A stretch of DNA of 51,775 nucleotides from an uncultured Campylobacter sp. (GCF_938045625.1 NZ_CALIAV010000062.1:1-51775); one strand, 5' to 3'; positions 7,969-16,706 are shown, numbered from the stretch's first letter. Program-made: numbers and translations. Notes: generated from the letters alone by a model not told the origin.

Positions 7969-9419
7969 TACAGCTCCTTTGCCATAGCGCATAGATAATA
8001 AAGATTCATTCGCACGCCAGCTCCCGTCGCGCCCGCTTGGTTATATCCCCAGGCTTTTTCGGTATATGCGGGGCCTGCGATATCTTGATGTATCCACTTG
8101 TCTTTAAATTCGTCTTTTATAAATTTATCGAGGAAAAGCCCTGCCGTGATCGCGCCGCCGTAACGGCTAGAGCCTGTGTTGCTGACGTCTGCGATCTGGC
8201 TTTTGATTAGCTCGCGCAAATGAGGGTTAAACTCTAAAATCGTATTTAGCTCGCCGCTCTTTGCAGCTTTTGCTTTAAATTCGGCCTTTAGCTCCTCGTT
8301 GTTGCCCATTATGCCGCTTGTGTATTCGCCAAGGCCCACCACGCAAGCGCCCGTTAGTGTCGCCATGTCGATTAGCACGTCTGGTTTAAAATCCTGCGCG
8401 TAGCTAAGGCAGTCTGCTAGTACTAAACGGCCCTCGGCGTCGGTGTTTCGCACCTCGATGCTAACGCCGCTGCGAGAGATTAGCACGTCGTCTGGTTTAT
8501 AGGCGTTGCCGCCGATCATATTTTCAGTCGCGCCTAAAATAGCGTGAATTTCAAACGGCAAATTTAGCTTGGCCGCGCCTTTAATTATACCCATTGCAGC
8601 AGCCGCACCGCTTTTATCGGCTTTCATCGTTAGCATATAATCAGCCGGCTTTAAGCTAAGCCCGCCGCTATCGTACGTAAGCCCCTTGCCGACGAAGATT
8701 ACGCGTTTTTTCGCATCTTTTGGCTTGTAGATAAGGTGGATGAGGCGAGGCGGATGGACGCTGGCTCTGTTTACGGCCAAAAATGCGTTCATCTTTTCTT
8801 TTTCGAGGAATTTCTCGTCGTAAATTTTGCAGCTTAAATTTGGACTAGACTTAGCTAAATTTTGCGCCTCTTCGGCCATTTTTTGCGGGGTGTAGATTTC
8901 AGGTATTTCGTTTACGATATCTTTGGTGAAATTTGTCGCAGAGGCGATTATCTCGCCGTGAGCAAAGCCGTCCTGCGCGTCGTTTTCGCGGACTTCCTTG
9001 TCGTTATACTCCTCAGAGCTAAAAATAATATCTTTTAGCGCGTATTTTTCTTTTTTTTCTTTGTATTTGTTAAATTCGTAAGCTCCGAGCAAAAAGCCCT
9101 CGGTTAGAGCTTGAAAGCTCATTTTCTGGCAGCCTGCGAGATACGAGGCTAGTTTAATGCTTTTGACGTTTAGCGATTTTACCGCATTGTAGGCCTTTGC
9201 CGCAGCTATGCGAAGCTCGTCGTAGCCAAGCTTATTTAGCGGGACGTAGATCCTGCTGCTTTCTAGCAAAAGCAAGACGCTCTCGCCTTTGTAGTTGGCA
9301 AATTTAAACGCCTTTTCGTCTTTTATAAATTTATGTTTTAGGTTTTTATCTACGACGAAAATTAGCTCCAAATCAGCCTTGATTTCGTTTAGTTTTTTAT
9401 TAGTGAGTTGAAACTGCAC
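7968..9419 (-). CDS. pepA: Leucyl (cytosol) aminopeptidase
   Basis: M17 aminopeptidase of 483 residues. The N-terminal third is the variable domain and the C-terminal two thirds the catalytic domain. Metal and active-site features are present: GKGLTYDSGG (245–253), KADKSGAAA around 266–274, and the family signature NTDAEGRL at 325–332. It uses two metal ions to release N-terminal residues from peptides in the cytoplasm. It starts inside the end of the dedA gene (20-base overlap) and its stop overlaps the ychF start, so it lies within a tight operon. Confidence 0.95.
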   Translation of the reverse strand: MQFQLTNKKLNEIKADLELIFVVDKNLKHKFIKDEKAFKFANYKGESVLLLLESSRIYVPLNKLGYDELRIAAAKAYNAVKSLNVKSIKLASYLAGCQKMSFQALTEGFLLGAYEFNKYKEKKEKYALKDIIFSSEEYNDKEVRENDAQDGFAHGEIIASATNFTKDIVNEIPEIYTPQKMAEEAQNLAKSSPNLSCKIYDEKFLEKEKMNAFLAVNRASVHPPRLIHLIYKPKDAKKRVIFVGKGLTYDSGGLSLKPADYMLTMKADKSGAAAAMGIIKGAAKLNLPFEIHAILGATENMIGGNAYKPDDVLISRSGVSIEVRNTDAEGRLVLADCLSYAQDFKPDVLIDMATLTGACVVGLGEYTSGIMGNNEELKAEFKAKAAKSGELNTILEFNPHLRELIKSQIADVSNTGSSRYGGAITAGLFLDKFIKDEFKDKWIHQDIAGPAYTEKAWGYNQAGATGAGVRMNLYYLCAMAKEL

Positions 9420-10005
9420 TTCTGTGTCTCCTATCGTTTAAAATTTTATTTTCTATGCGCTTAAAGCCGCAGAGCAAAGCGCCCAAAAATACCGCTACTA
9501 CCGGCACAGCGACGTACCAGTGCTCTTTTGCTTTGTGCAGGATATCAAGTATGTGCTCGCCTAAAACCCATGCGGGGATTATCGTGATCGCGGCCCAGCA
9601 CCAAGCGCTTATTAGATTTATGAGCGCATATTTTTTCGCGCTGTATCCTGTTAAGCCTATGGTCAACGGTATGATGACGCGAAAGCCGTACATGTAGCGC
9701 TGGATAAAGATAATTGGCCAGCCGTATTTTTTCAGCATTATGTGTGCGATGGCGAATTTACGGCGCTGCGTGTATAGTTTTTTGGCGATGTATTTTTTGT
9801 TATAGCGGCCTAGATAAAAGTAAATTTGATCCCCGACAAAGCCGCCCAGACCCGCGATAAAGATTGCCGGCGCGATATGCATATGCGTTTGATGAGAGAG
9901 GATTCCCGCCATTATGAGCGCCATTTCGCCTTCCATTATGCACCAGACGAAAAGTATGATGTAGCCGTACTCGATGAGTAGTTTCGTAAAAAATTCTTCC
10001 ATCAT
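9400..10005 (-). CDS. DedA-family membrane protein
   Basis: A 201-residue inner-membrane protein with four to five hydrophobic segments and the DedA/SNARE-associated core: the reentrant GGFVGDQIYFYLGRY (about residues 54–68) and FIQRYMYGFRVIIPLTIGLTG, where the conserved arginines of DedA flippases lie. DedA proteins take part in lipid (undecaprenyl phosphate or phosphatidylethanolamine) translocation and envelope integrity. Overlaps apt by four bases upstream and pepA by twenty downstream. The exact lipid substrate is unknown. Confidence 0.88.
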   Translation of the reverse strand: MMEEFFTKLLIEYGYIILFVWCIMEGEMALIMAGILSHQTHMHIAPAIFIAGLGGFVGDQIYFYLGRYNKKYIAKKLYTQRRKFAIAHIMLKKYGWPIIFIQRYMYGFRVIIPLTIGLTGYSAKKYALINLISAWCWAAITIIPAWVLGEHILDILHKAKEHWYVAVPVVAVFLGALLCGFKRIENKILNDRRHRSAVSTH

Positions 10006-10550
10006 AGCTCCAAAATGCTGTAAATTTTAGTTAGCGGGCGTAAATTTGCGCTACCGCCAAGATCCTTTAAATCGATCAAAAAGCAGGCCTCTACGCAAAC
10101 GGCATTTGTTTGATTGATTAGCTCGACGCTAGCCTTAGCCGTGCCTCCCGTAGCGATTAGATCGTCGATTAAAAGCACTTTTGCGCCCGCTTTTTCGCCG
10201 AATGCATCGACGTGAATTTGCACTTCGTCCACGCCGTATTCTAGGCTGTATTTTTGCGAGATCGTGATATATGGCAGTTTTTTAGGCTTTCTAATCGGCA
10301 CGAAAGGTAGCCGCAGCCTAGCCGCCAAAGCTGCTGCGAATATAAATCCGCGCGACTCGATGCCGGCGATAAAGTCGATATCGGCACCCTCGTATCTGGC
10401 AACTAGATGATCCATTAAAAAATTAAACGCCTCTTTGTTGTTTAGCAGCGTCGTGATGTCGCGAAATACTATGCCCGGTTTTGGAAAATCGTTTATGCAG
10501 CGGATAGAATTTAATAAAAACTCCTTCCCCGCTTTGTCTAGTTCTTTCAT
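10002..10550 (-). CDS. apt: Adenine phosphoribosyltransferase
   Basis: A 182-residue type I phosphoribosyltransferase that converts adenine and PRPP to AMP in purine salvage. The PRPP loop is VLLIDDLIATGGTAKA (about residues 125–140), and the N-terminal FPKPGIVFRDITTLL is the Apt-specific stretch. Also present is AGIESRGFIFAAALA, the base-binding region. Length is normal. ATG/stop overlap of four bases with dedA. Confidence 0.96.
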   Translation of the reverse strand: MKELDKAGKEFLLNSIRCINDFPKPGIVFRDITTLLNNKEAFNFLMDHLVARYEGADIDFIAGIESRGFIFAAALAARLRLPFVPIRKPKKLPYITISQKYSLEYGVDEVQIHVDAFGEKAGAKVLLIDDLIATGGTAKASVELINQTNAVCVEACFLIDLKDLGGSANLRPLTKIYSILEL

Positions 10551-10570
10551 TTTTTGCCTTTAAATTTGAT

Positions 10571-10900
10571 TTATAGTAGCGCTTCGATTTTGCCTTCTAG
10601 CTCGCGGATGCGCTGGCGAAGCTTGTCGTTTTCCAGGCGGTACTGCGAGTTTCTGGTGCGAAGGGCGTTGGCATCGTTTTTGACTTTATTGAGTTCGTCA
10701 GTAAGGATGTCGATGTTGCCAAGACCGCGCTGTAGCTGGACTTGCAGCTTGCGGATTACGACTTCGGTATCTTGGAGATTGTTTTTCATAAAATCGCGCG
10801 TCGCACGCTCTTTTTTAAGCAAGGTTTTAAAGTAAAACACCATAACGGTTAGGTAGATACAAATGCAGATCAAAACGGTAAGTACGAGCCAATCTATCAT
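10571..10900 (-). CDS. Small membrane-anchored coiled-coil protein
   Basis: 109 residues: one N-terminal transmembrane helix (LVLTVLICICIYLTVMVFYF) followed by a heptad-rich cytoplasmic coiled coil ending in a leucine-rich LRQRIRELEGKIEALL. It overlaps the rpiB stop by four bases and precedes apt. The same position in C. jejuni (between rpiB and apt) holds a comparable small protein, so it is a conserved Campylobacter gene of unknown role. The single helix plus coiled coil resembles FtsB/FtsL-like scaffolds, but nothing identifies it as a division protein. Confidence 0.8.
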   Translation of the reverse strand: MIDWLVLTVLICICIYLTVMVFYFKTLLKKERATRDFMKNNLQDTEVVIRKLQVQLQRGLGNIDILTDELNKVKNDANALRTRNSQYRLENDKLRQRIRELEGKIEALL

Positions 10901-11337
10901 TTTTCGCCTCCTAGTTTTTTCACGCGCCTTTCGTGTCTGCCGCCGGCAAATTCGGTAGCGAAAAAGGCTTTTATCATATCTGCCGCAACCGCGTCGCCGA
11001 TAGTTCTAGCACCCATGGCTAGTACGTTTGCGTCGTTATGTTCGCGTGCTAGTTTTGCCGTTGTGACGTCGTGACAAAGCGCGCAACGAACGTGTGCATG
11101 GCGATTAGCCGCGATACTGATGCCGATACCCGTGCCGCAGATTAGCACGCCGTATTCGTTATCGCCTCGTAAATTTTGCGCTAGAATCTCGGCAAAATCG
11201 GGATAATCGACGCTATCTTTGCTATGCGTTCCTAGGTCGCATACGCTAAAACCTTCGTTTTTTAAAAGCTCGCAAATTTGCGCCTTAAGATCAAAGCCTG
11301 CGTGGTCGCTCGCGATAAAAATTTTGTCTATTTTCAT
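10897..11337 (-). CDS. rpiB: Ribose-5-phosphate isomerase B
   Basis: A 146-residue RpiB/LacAB-family enzyme that interconverts ribose-5-phosphate and ribulose-5-phosphate. Diagnostic parts are the N-terminal IASDHAGFDLKAQI, VDYPDFAE, the active-site loop GVLICGTGIGISIAANR (around residues 62–78) and HNDANVLAMGAR. First gene of the leftward operon ending at ychF; a strong -10 lies upstream at 11366–11371. Confidence 0.96.
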   Translation of the reverse strand: MKIDKIFIASDHAGFDLKAQICELLKNEGFSVCDLGTHSKDSVDYPDFAEILAQNLRGDNEYGVLICGTGIGISIAANRHAHVRCALCHDVTTAKLAREHNDANVLAMGARTIGDAVAADMIKAFFATEFAGGRHERRVKKLGGEK

Positions 11338-11365
11338 GAAATTTCCATAAGCTAAAAAATGCTTA

Positions 11366-11371
11366 ATTATA
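11366..11371 (-). promoter_or_regulatory. Promoter of the rpiB–ychF operon
   Basis: On the minus strand TATAAT follows a T-rich stretch (TTTAATGCTTTTTTGC), typical of Campylobacter sigma-70 promoters, where periodic T-tracts replace a -35 box. It lies about 28 bases before the rpiB start. Confidence 0.6.
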
Positions 11372-11447
11372 GCAAAAAAGCATTAAAGTAAAATTTCGCG
11401 GCGAGCCTTTAGGAGCGGAATTTGGGCTAAATTTTAAAATTTACCGT

Positions 11448-12101
11448 TTACAAAAACATCCTCATGATCGCCACGGCATATCGTATCGGCTCGAAAAAAT
11501 AATCTTTTAGCGGCGAGATCACGATGATAACTAGCGCGATAAAGCCGTATCTTTGCATACTGTTTAGCCAGTTTGCAGCGCCGTGAAGCCCAAAAATGCG
11601 TAAAAGATACTCAAGCGCTTTGGAGCCGTCAAGAGGCGGGATAGGGTAGAGGTTAAAGAGGGCTAGGACTAAATTTACGGCTGCTAGCATAAATACAAAC
11701 TCCGCTACCGCGCCGCCAAAAAACCCCTCGAAGCCTATAAATTTAAATAAGCAAAACGCTAGCGCAAAAAGAGCAAGGTTGTATGCGATACCCGCAAGCG
11801 CGACGATGATAGCGGCCTTGTAGCCGCCGTTATAAAGCACCGTGCGTAAATTTATGGGTACGGGTTTAGCCCAGCCAAACGTCACTCCCGTGCTAAGATA
11901 CATGAGTGCCGGCACGACGATAGTGCCCAGCGGATCAACGTGTTTTATGGGGTTTATGCTAAGCCGCTCCAAATTTTTGGCGGTCAGGTCGCCAAATTTA
12001 AACGCCGCATATCCGTGCGCGATCTCATGTCCGACGACGGAGATAACGAGTACGGTGACTAGGATCGCGACCTGAGCGAAGTCGATGCTATCAAGGTTCA
12101 T
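11448..12101 (-). CDS. Site-2-protease family (M50) membrane metalloprotease
   Basis: A 217-residue polytopic membrane protein with the zinc motif HEIAH at residues 25–29 in the first transmembrane region and the second motif NLYPIPPLDGSK (NPxxDG-like; aspartate as third ligand). It is a short S2P of the YwhC/FtsH-associated type without PDZ domains. These cleave transmembrane substrates within the bilayer. Its ATG overlaps the end of lepB, so it belongs to the folD–lepB–M50 operon. The substrate is unknown; linkage to signal peptidase I suggests membrane-protein clearance. Confidence 0.88.
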   Translation of the reverse strand: MNLDSIDFAQVAILVTVLVISVVGHEIAHGYAAFKFGDLTAKNLERLSINPIKHVDPLGTIVVPALMYLSTGVTFGWAKPVPINLRTVLYNGGYKAAIIVALAGIAYNLALFALAFCLFKFIGFEGFFGGAVAEFVFMLAAVNLVLALFNLYPIPPLDGSKALEYLLRIFGLHGAANWLNSMQRYGFIALVIIVISPLKDYFFEPIRYAVAIMRMFL

Positions 12102-12964
12102 TCGATCTTGTTTCCGTCGTTTTTAGCTTCGGCTTTGGCGGCGTCTAGCAGCTCAGGCGAGTTTTGTATAAAGTCCACGCTCTTGCCGACCCTGTTCCAT
12201 CTGATTTTGTATTCATCATCCCAGCTAAAATATACAAACCACGGCTTGCCGACTATGTTTTTGTAGGCTACAGGCCCCCAAAAGCGGCTGTCGTTTGAGT
12301 GGTCGCGGTTATCGCCGATCATGAAAAACTCGCCTTCAGGAACCTGAAAATAAAATGCGTTAAACGGATAGTTGCCTACGCTGGGTAGCTCGTTTACGAT
12401 AACGGGCTGCATGGCGAATTTGCTCGCGTTTAGGTAGTTTACGGCTAGTTCAAATAAATTTACCTTCTCGTCGTAGTGGATACCGCCGAATTTATATGGC
12501 TCGCGCACGAAAAGCTTACCGTCAAATTTTACTATATCTTTTTCGTCAAAATTTGCCTTTATAAACTCCTCGCCCTCGTGTGGGTGTAAAAATAGCGCCT
12601 TTTCGGTGAAAATCACTTCATCGCCGCCGACTGCAAAATTTCGCTTGACGTAGTGGATCTTTTCATCGTGCGGATAGCGAAAAACCACGATATCGCCGCG
12701 CTCGGGTTTGGCTCCCTCGATGAGGTGGCCGTTACCGTTAAAATCTGGCAAAACCTTGACCTCTATCCACGGAATGCGGGGAGTCGAGATGCCGTAGCTA
12801 AATTTTTTAACAAAAAGATGATCGCCGACTAAAAGAGTATCCTTCATCGAACCTGATGGTATCACGAAGGCCTGCGCGACAAAAAAAATCACGAGCAGGA
12901 CGATGACGACCGTGCCCGTCCAGCTGTTTGAAAAATCTAAAAATTTATTAAACGCTTTTTTCAA
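12098..12964 (-). CDS. lepB: Signal peptidase I
   Basis: A 288-residue S26 protease with one N-terminal anchor (TVVIVLLVIFFVAQAFVIP). The catalytic serine is S39 in PSGSM and the general-base lysine K107 in HYVKRNFAVGGDE. GDNRDHSNDSRFWG is the conserved box E. It cleaves signal peptides of Sec and Tat substrates on the periplasmic face. Length and boxes are normal. Three bases separate it from folD upstream, and it overlaps the M50 gene downstream. Confidence 0.96.
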   Translation of the reverse strand: MKKAFNKFLDFSNSWTGTVVIVLLVIFFVAQAFVIPSGSMKDTLLVGDHLFVKKFSYGISTPRIPWIEVKVLPDFNGNGHLIEGAKPERGDIVVFRYPHDEKIHYVKRNFAVGGDEVIFTEKALFLHPHEGEEFIKANFDEKDIVKFDGKLFVREPYKFGGIHYDEKVNLFELAVNYLNASKFAMQPVIVNELPSVGNYPFNAFYFQVPEGEFFMIGDNRDHSNDSRFWGPVAYKNIVGKPWFVYFSWDDEYKIRWNRVGKSVDFIQNSPELLDAAKAEAKNDGNKIE

Positions 12965-12967
12965 AAT

Positions 12968-13819
12968 TTACGCCTTTTTCGCGCGGTTTTTGGCCGATTT
13001 TATGGTGTTTGACAGTAGCATCGCGATAGTCATCGGACCTACGCCCCCGGGAACTGGCGTTATAAACGAGCATTTAGGCGCTACTTCGTCAAATTTGACG
13101 TCGCCTTTTAGCTTGCCGTCGTCCATGCGGTTTATGCCTACGTCGATTACGACGGCGCCGTCTTTTACCATATCAGCCGTTACGAAATCGGCTCTACCGA
13201 TAGCGGCTACGAGGATGTCGGCGTCCGCGCAAATTTCCTTTAAATTTCGCGTTTTGCTATGTGTCACGGTTACGGTCGCGTTGGCGTTTAGCAGTAGATT
13301 TGCCATCGGCTTGCCCACGATGTTGCTACGCCCGATCACGACGGCGTTTTTGCCCTCTAAATTTATATCGTAGGCTTTAAAAATTTCCATTATGCCTAGC
13401 GGCGTGCACGGCACGAACCCGTCAAGTCCGCTAGCTAGCTTGCCGGCGTTTATCGCGGCAAAGCCGTCCACGTCTTTTTCGGGGCTTATGGTTTCTAAAA
13501 TTTTATTCGTATCTATGTGCTTTGGTAGCGGCAGCTGAACTAGGATGCCGTCGATGCCGTCGTCTAAATTTAGCACGTCTATTAGCGCGATTAGCTCGCT
13601 TTGCGTCGTAGACTCGGGCAAGCGGTGCATTACGCTTTTTATCTCGCAGGCTATGCAGGCTTTTTCTTTTGCCGCGACATAGGTTTGGCTGGCTTTATCC
13701 TCGCCGACCAGTATCACGGCAAGCGCCGGCTCTATGCCTTGATTTTTCAAATTTAGCGCCTCGTTTTTTACTCTTTCTTTTACTTGCGCGCTTACGTTTT
13801 TGCCGTCTAATATCGTCAT
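12968..13819 (-). CDS. folD: Bifunctional methylenetetrahydrofolate dehydrogenase/cyclohydrolase
   Basis: A 283-residue FolD, which oxidises 5,10-methylene-THF to methenyl-THF and hydrolyses it to 10-formyl-THF. It carries the catalytic Tyr/Lys region YVAAKEKACIACEI (about residues 49–62), ILVQLPLPKHI, EKDVDGF, the NADP-binding VIGRSNIVGKPMA and the C-terminal ITPVPGGVGPMTIAMLL. First gene of the leftward operon with lepB and the M50 protease; divergent from the cytochrome gene at 13902. Confidence 0.97.
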   Translation of the reverse strand: MTILDGKNVSAQVKERVKNEALNLKNQGIEPALAVILVGEDKASQTYVAAKEKACIACEIKSVMHRLPESTTQSELIALIDVLNLDDGIDGILVQLPLPKHIDTNKILETISPEKDVDGFAAINAGKLASGLDGFVPCTPLGIMEIFKAYDINLEGKNAVVIGRSNIVGKPMANLLLNANATVTVTHSKTRNLKEICADADILVAAIGRADFVTADMVKDGAVVIDVGINRMDDGKLKGDVKFDEVAPKCSFITPVPGGVGPMTIAMLLSNTIKSAKNRAKKA

Positions 13820-13854
13820 TTTCGTCCTTTATTACTTTTTAATCGCAAAGATTG

Positions 13855-13860
13855 TATGAT
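13855..13860 (+). promoter_or_regulatory. Divergent promoter region between folD and the cytochrome gene
   Basis: TGTATGATA provides an extended TATGAT -10 for the rightward cytochrome–hemL unit. Read on the other strand the overlapping TATCAT can serve folD. Only 82 bases separate the two starts. Confidence 0.4.
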
Positions 13861-13901
13861 AGCTAATTTTAGATTAAATTTACGAAAAAGCGAAAGAATT
13901 T

Positions 13902-14258
13902 ATGAAAATTTGGCTGATTTCAGGGCTACTTTGCGGCGCGGCGTTTGCGAGCGATTTTATCACGAAAAACGAATACGCAAAGATGCTCTATCAAAACCCG
14001 CGCGGCATCGGCTGCGACAAGTGTCACGGTAGCGGCGGCGAGGGCTCGCTCATATCAAAATATAGACATTTCGATAAAAAAACGAAGCAGGTCATCGACG
14101 ACGAGCTAAGAGCGCCAAGGATAAACAATCTTGATTTTGAGACTTTTAAAGAGGGCGTACTAAGCGCAAAAAGCGTGATGCCTAGCTACTTTCTAACCGA
14201 CGAAGAGATAAATTTGCTTTACGAATACGTTATAAATTTCAACAAGGATAAAAAATGA
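13902..14258 (+). CDS. Small periplasmic monoheme c-type cytochrome
   Basis: 118 residues with a signal peptide (MKIWLISGLLCGAAFA) and one heme-attachment motif CDKCH around residues 41–45, preceded by MLYQNPRGIG. The later VMPSYFLTDEEINLLYEYV contains the methionine expected as distal heme ligand and the C-terminal helix of cytochrome c. It would carry electrons in the periplasm; its redox partners are not identifiable. Its last codons overlap the hemL start by four bases. The gene keeps this place next to hemL in C. jejuni, as I recall. Confidence 0.82.
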   Translation: MKIWLISGLLCGAAFASDFITKNEYAKMLYQNPRGIGCDKCHGSGGEGSLISKYRHFDKKTKQVIDDELRAPRINNLDFETFKEGVLSAKSVMPSYFLTDEEINLLYEYVINFNKDKK

Positions 14259-15670
14259 CGAACAAAGAAGCTTTCGGGCTAGCTAAAAAATATATCCCAG
14301 GCGGCGTAGATTCGCCCGTTCGCGCGTTTGGCAGCGTAGGCGGCGAGCCTTTTGTGGTGGACCGCGGCGAGGGCGCGTATCTAGTAGATATCGAGGGAAA
14401 TCGCTATCTAGACTTCATCCAGAGCTGGGGACCGCTCATCTTTGGGCACTGCGATCCCGATATCGAGAGCGCGGTGATAGCGACTGCTAAAAAGGGACTA
14501 AGCTTTGGCGCTCCATCAAATTTAGAGACGAAGCTAGCCAAACTAATCTGCGACGAGTTTAAAAACGTCGAAAAGGTGCGCTTCGTAAGCTCGGGCACGG
14601 AGGCCACTATGAGCGCGATCCGCGTGGCGCGCGGTTTTAGCGGCAAGGACGGACTGATAAAATTTGAAGGTTGCTATCACGGGCACAGCGACGCGCTTTT
14701 GGTAAAAGCCGGTAGCGGCGCGACGACGTACGGCAACGCTTCTAGCGGCGGAGTACCCGCGGACGTGGTAAAAAACACGTATCTAGCGCGCTACAACGAT
14801 ATAGCTAGCGTGCGAGCGATATTTGAGGCAAATAGAGGCAAAATAGGCGCTCTTATCATCGAGCCTATCGCCGGAAATATGGGGCTAGTGCCTGCTAGCA
14901 ACGAGTTTTTAAGCGGGCTTAGGCGACTTTGCGACGAAAACGGCGCGGTGTTAATTTTTGACGAGGTCATGAGCGGATTTCGTGCGAGCAGGCGCGGATC
15001 GTTTGAATTTAACGGTATAAAGGCCGATCTAGTAACGTTTGGCAAGGTTATCGGCGGAGGCTGCCCGGCGGCGGCGTTTGGCGGAAAGGCTGCTATCATG
15101 GACTGCCTAAGCCCCGAAGGCGCAGTTTATCAGGCAGGCACGCTAAGCGGCAATCCGGTAGCCATGGCTGCGGGCATCGCGAGCCTAAGTAAAATTTTTG
15201 CCGACGACGGTTTATACGCCGAGCTAAGTAAAAAGGCTAATTTGCTAATGAGAGGTTTTGCCGAGGCCGCTAAAAAGCACGGTATCGCGCTGCAAACGAC
15301 GGTGCGAGGCTCGATGTTCGGGTTTTTCTTTAATCAAAACGAGGTCAAAAACTACGACGACGCGCTAAAAAGCGACGTAAATTTATACGCCAAATTTCAC
15401 GCAAATATGCTAAAACGCGGCGTTTATCTAGCGCCTAGCCAGTTTGAGACGGGCTTTGTTTGCAAGGCGATGAGCGACGAGGATATAGTTTTTGCCGTTA
15501 GGGCCGCCGACGAGAGCTTTGACGAGATCACGGACGAGATGCACGACGAGCACGAGAGGATGCAAGGCGTAAAAGCCAGGATCGCCGAGCTGGAGGAGCG
15601 GCTAAAAGAGGCAAAACTAGAGCGAGAAAAGATAAAAGAGCAGATAAAAAACAGTTGGGGATTTGCCTGA
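14255..15670 (+). CDS. hemL: Glutamate-1-semialdehyde 2,1-aminomutase with C-terminal coiled-coil extension
   Basis: PLP enzyme making 5-aminolevulinate for heme. It carries GGVDSPVRAF, SSGTEATMSAIR (PLP phosphate region), FDEVMSGFR and the Schiff-base lysine K264 in TFGKVIGGG. Typical HemL proteins end near residue 425–430. This one runs to 471, and the extra roughly 40 residues (MHDEHERMQGVKARIAEL onward) form a charged amphipathic helix likely to be a coiled coil. The stop TGA overlaps the next ATG. It heads a chain of five further genes. Confidence 0.95.
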   Translation: MTNKEAFGLAKKYIPGGVDSPVRAFGSVGGEPFVVDRGEGAYLVDIEGNRYLDFIQSWGPLIFGHCDPDIESAVIATAKKGLSFGAPSNLETKLAKLICDEFKNVEKVRFVSSGTEATMSAIRVARGFSGKDGLIKFEGCYHGHSDALLVKAGSGATTYGNASSGGVPADVVKNTYLARYNDIASVRAIFEANRGKIGALIIEPIAGNMGLVPASNEFLSGLRRLCDENGAVLIFDEVMSGFRASRRGSFEFNGIKADLVTFGKVIGGGCPAAAFGGKAAIMDCLSPEGAVYQAGTLSGNPVAMAAGIASLSKIFADDGLYAELSKKANLLMRGFAEAAKKHGIALQTTVRGSMFGFFFNQNEVKNYDDALKSDVNLYAKFHANMLKRGVYLAPSQFETGFVCKAMSDEDIVFAVRAADESFDEITDEMHDEHERMQGVKARIAELEERLKEAKLEREKIKEQIKNSWGFA

Positions 15671-15951
15671 TGGCTAGGATAAATTTAGGCGAGGTCGTAA
15701 AGGGCGCCGAGCAGCTAAGTCTGGGCGTTTCTATCGTCGTGGCGCTTGCTATCGGGGCCGGGTTTGGCTACTGGATGATGAAGGAAACCGGCTGGACGTG
15801 GACGCTGTTTGCAGGCATCGCAGTCGGTATCGCCGCAGCCGGCCTAAACATCAAAAAGGCCTACGACGCGCAGATAAAAAGCCTAGATGAACTAAAAGAT
15901 AAAGATAAATTTAAACCCGCAAAAGACGACGATGACGAGGACGATGAGTGA
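15670..15951 (+). CDS. AtpZ/AtpI-family small membrane protein
   Basis: 93 residues with two transmembrane helices (LGVSIVVALAIGAGFGYWMM and TLFAGIAVGIAAAGLNI) and an acidic tail (KDDDDEDDE). The glycine-rich helix hairpin is that of the AtpZ/AtpI group, which assists assembly of F-type ATPase rotor rings or associated ion transport. ATG at 15670 is chosen because it overlaps the hemL stop and begins the conserved part; an upstream TTG would add five residues. There are no ATP synthase genes in the window. Confidence 0.75.
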   Translation: MARINLGEVVKGAEQLSLGVSIVVALAIGAGFGYWMMKETGWTWTLFAGIAVGIAAAGLNIKKAYDAQIKSLDELKDKDKFKPAKDDDDEDDE

Positions 15952-16706
15952 ATCTTAAGCTCCTTGCCGTTTACGGCGCGTTTGAGGCTTTGCTTTTGCT
16001 AGGCTCGGCGGCATTTGGCCGCGCGTGGTTTTACAGCTCGCAGGTCGCGTTTGCGGGCTCGCTTTTGGTGCTGGCCGCGACCTTTAGAGCCTATAAAAAG
16101 CGCGTAGAAAACGGCGTGCGAGACTATGACGCCTCTGCAGATGACGACATAGACGAGTGGGGCGAAAATCACGAGGAGTTTCCGGATCGCCTAGGGGACG
16201 CTAAATTTGACTGGCATGACCCGCACCGCGAAGATGCTAGGCGTTTGGATGCATCAAATTTGGACGGCTCGGTAAAAACGGACGCGGAATTTGACCAAGC
16301 GGTGGAGTTAAATTTAAAAGACGAAAACGAGCAGGTTAAATTTGACGCGGCAACAGAACAAAAAGAAGCCGCGCAGGGCAAATTTGACGAGCATAATTTA
16401 AACGGCGCAGGTCAAAATAACGGGTCAAATTTCAGCCAAACAAGCGAGTCAAATTTGAGCAAATCAAGTAAAGACAGCGAAGCTAAACCGCCTAAAAAGC
16501 AAATTTTCGCGCAAAATTTAAAGCAAAATTCGCCCAACTATTTTACCGCATTCGTGCCGTTTCGGCTGATCGCGTATGCGGTTTTAGTCGTCGGATTTCT
16601 GGCGTTAAAAAGGCACGGCAACCTCGATATCGCCGCGTTTTTGATCGCGCTTGCGGCGATGCCTGCGGGTGCTTTGATATATGGAGTAAGAATCAATGAG
16701 AAATAG
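15948..16706 (+). CDS. Membrane protein with a long, low-complexity soluble loop
   Basis: 252 residues from a GTG start that overlaps the previous stop. Two hydrophobic helices at the N-terminus (LLAVYGAFEALLLLGSAAFG and VAFAGSLLVLAATF) and two at the C-terminus (LIAYAVLVVGFLAL, IAAFLIALAAMPAGALIYG) flank about 125 hydrophilic residues. This loop repeats KFD, NLD and NLS words (KFDWHDP, KFDAAT, KFDEHN, NLSKSS), each encoded by a copy of AAATTTGA. The helices look like a conserved Campylobacter inner-membrane protein, whereas the loop looks like lineage-specific filler. Function unknown. Confidence 0.7.
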   Translation: MNLKLLAVYGAFEALLLLGSAAFGRAWFYSSQVAFAGSLLVLAATFRAYKKRVENGVRDYDASADDDIDEWGENHEEFPDRLGDAKFDWHDPHREDARRLDASNLDGSVKTDAEFDQAVELNLKDENEQVKFDAATEQKEAAQGKFDEHNLNGAGQNNGSNFSQTSESNLSKSSKDSEAKPPKKQIFAQNLKQNSPNYFTAFVPFRLIAYAVLVVGFLALKRHGNLDIAAFLIALAAMPAGALIYGVRINEK

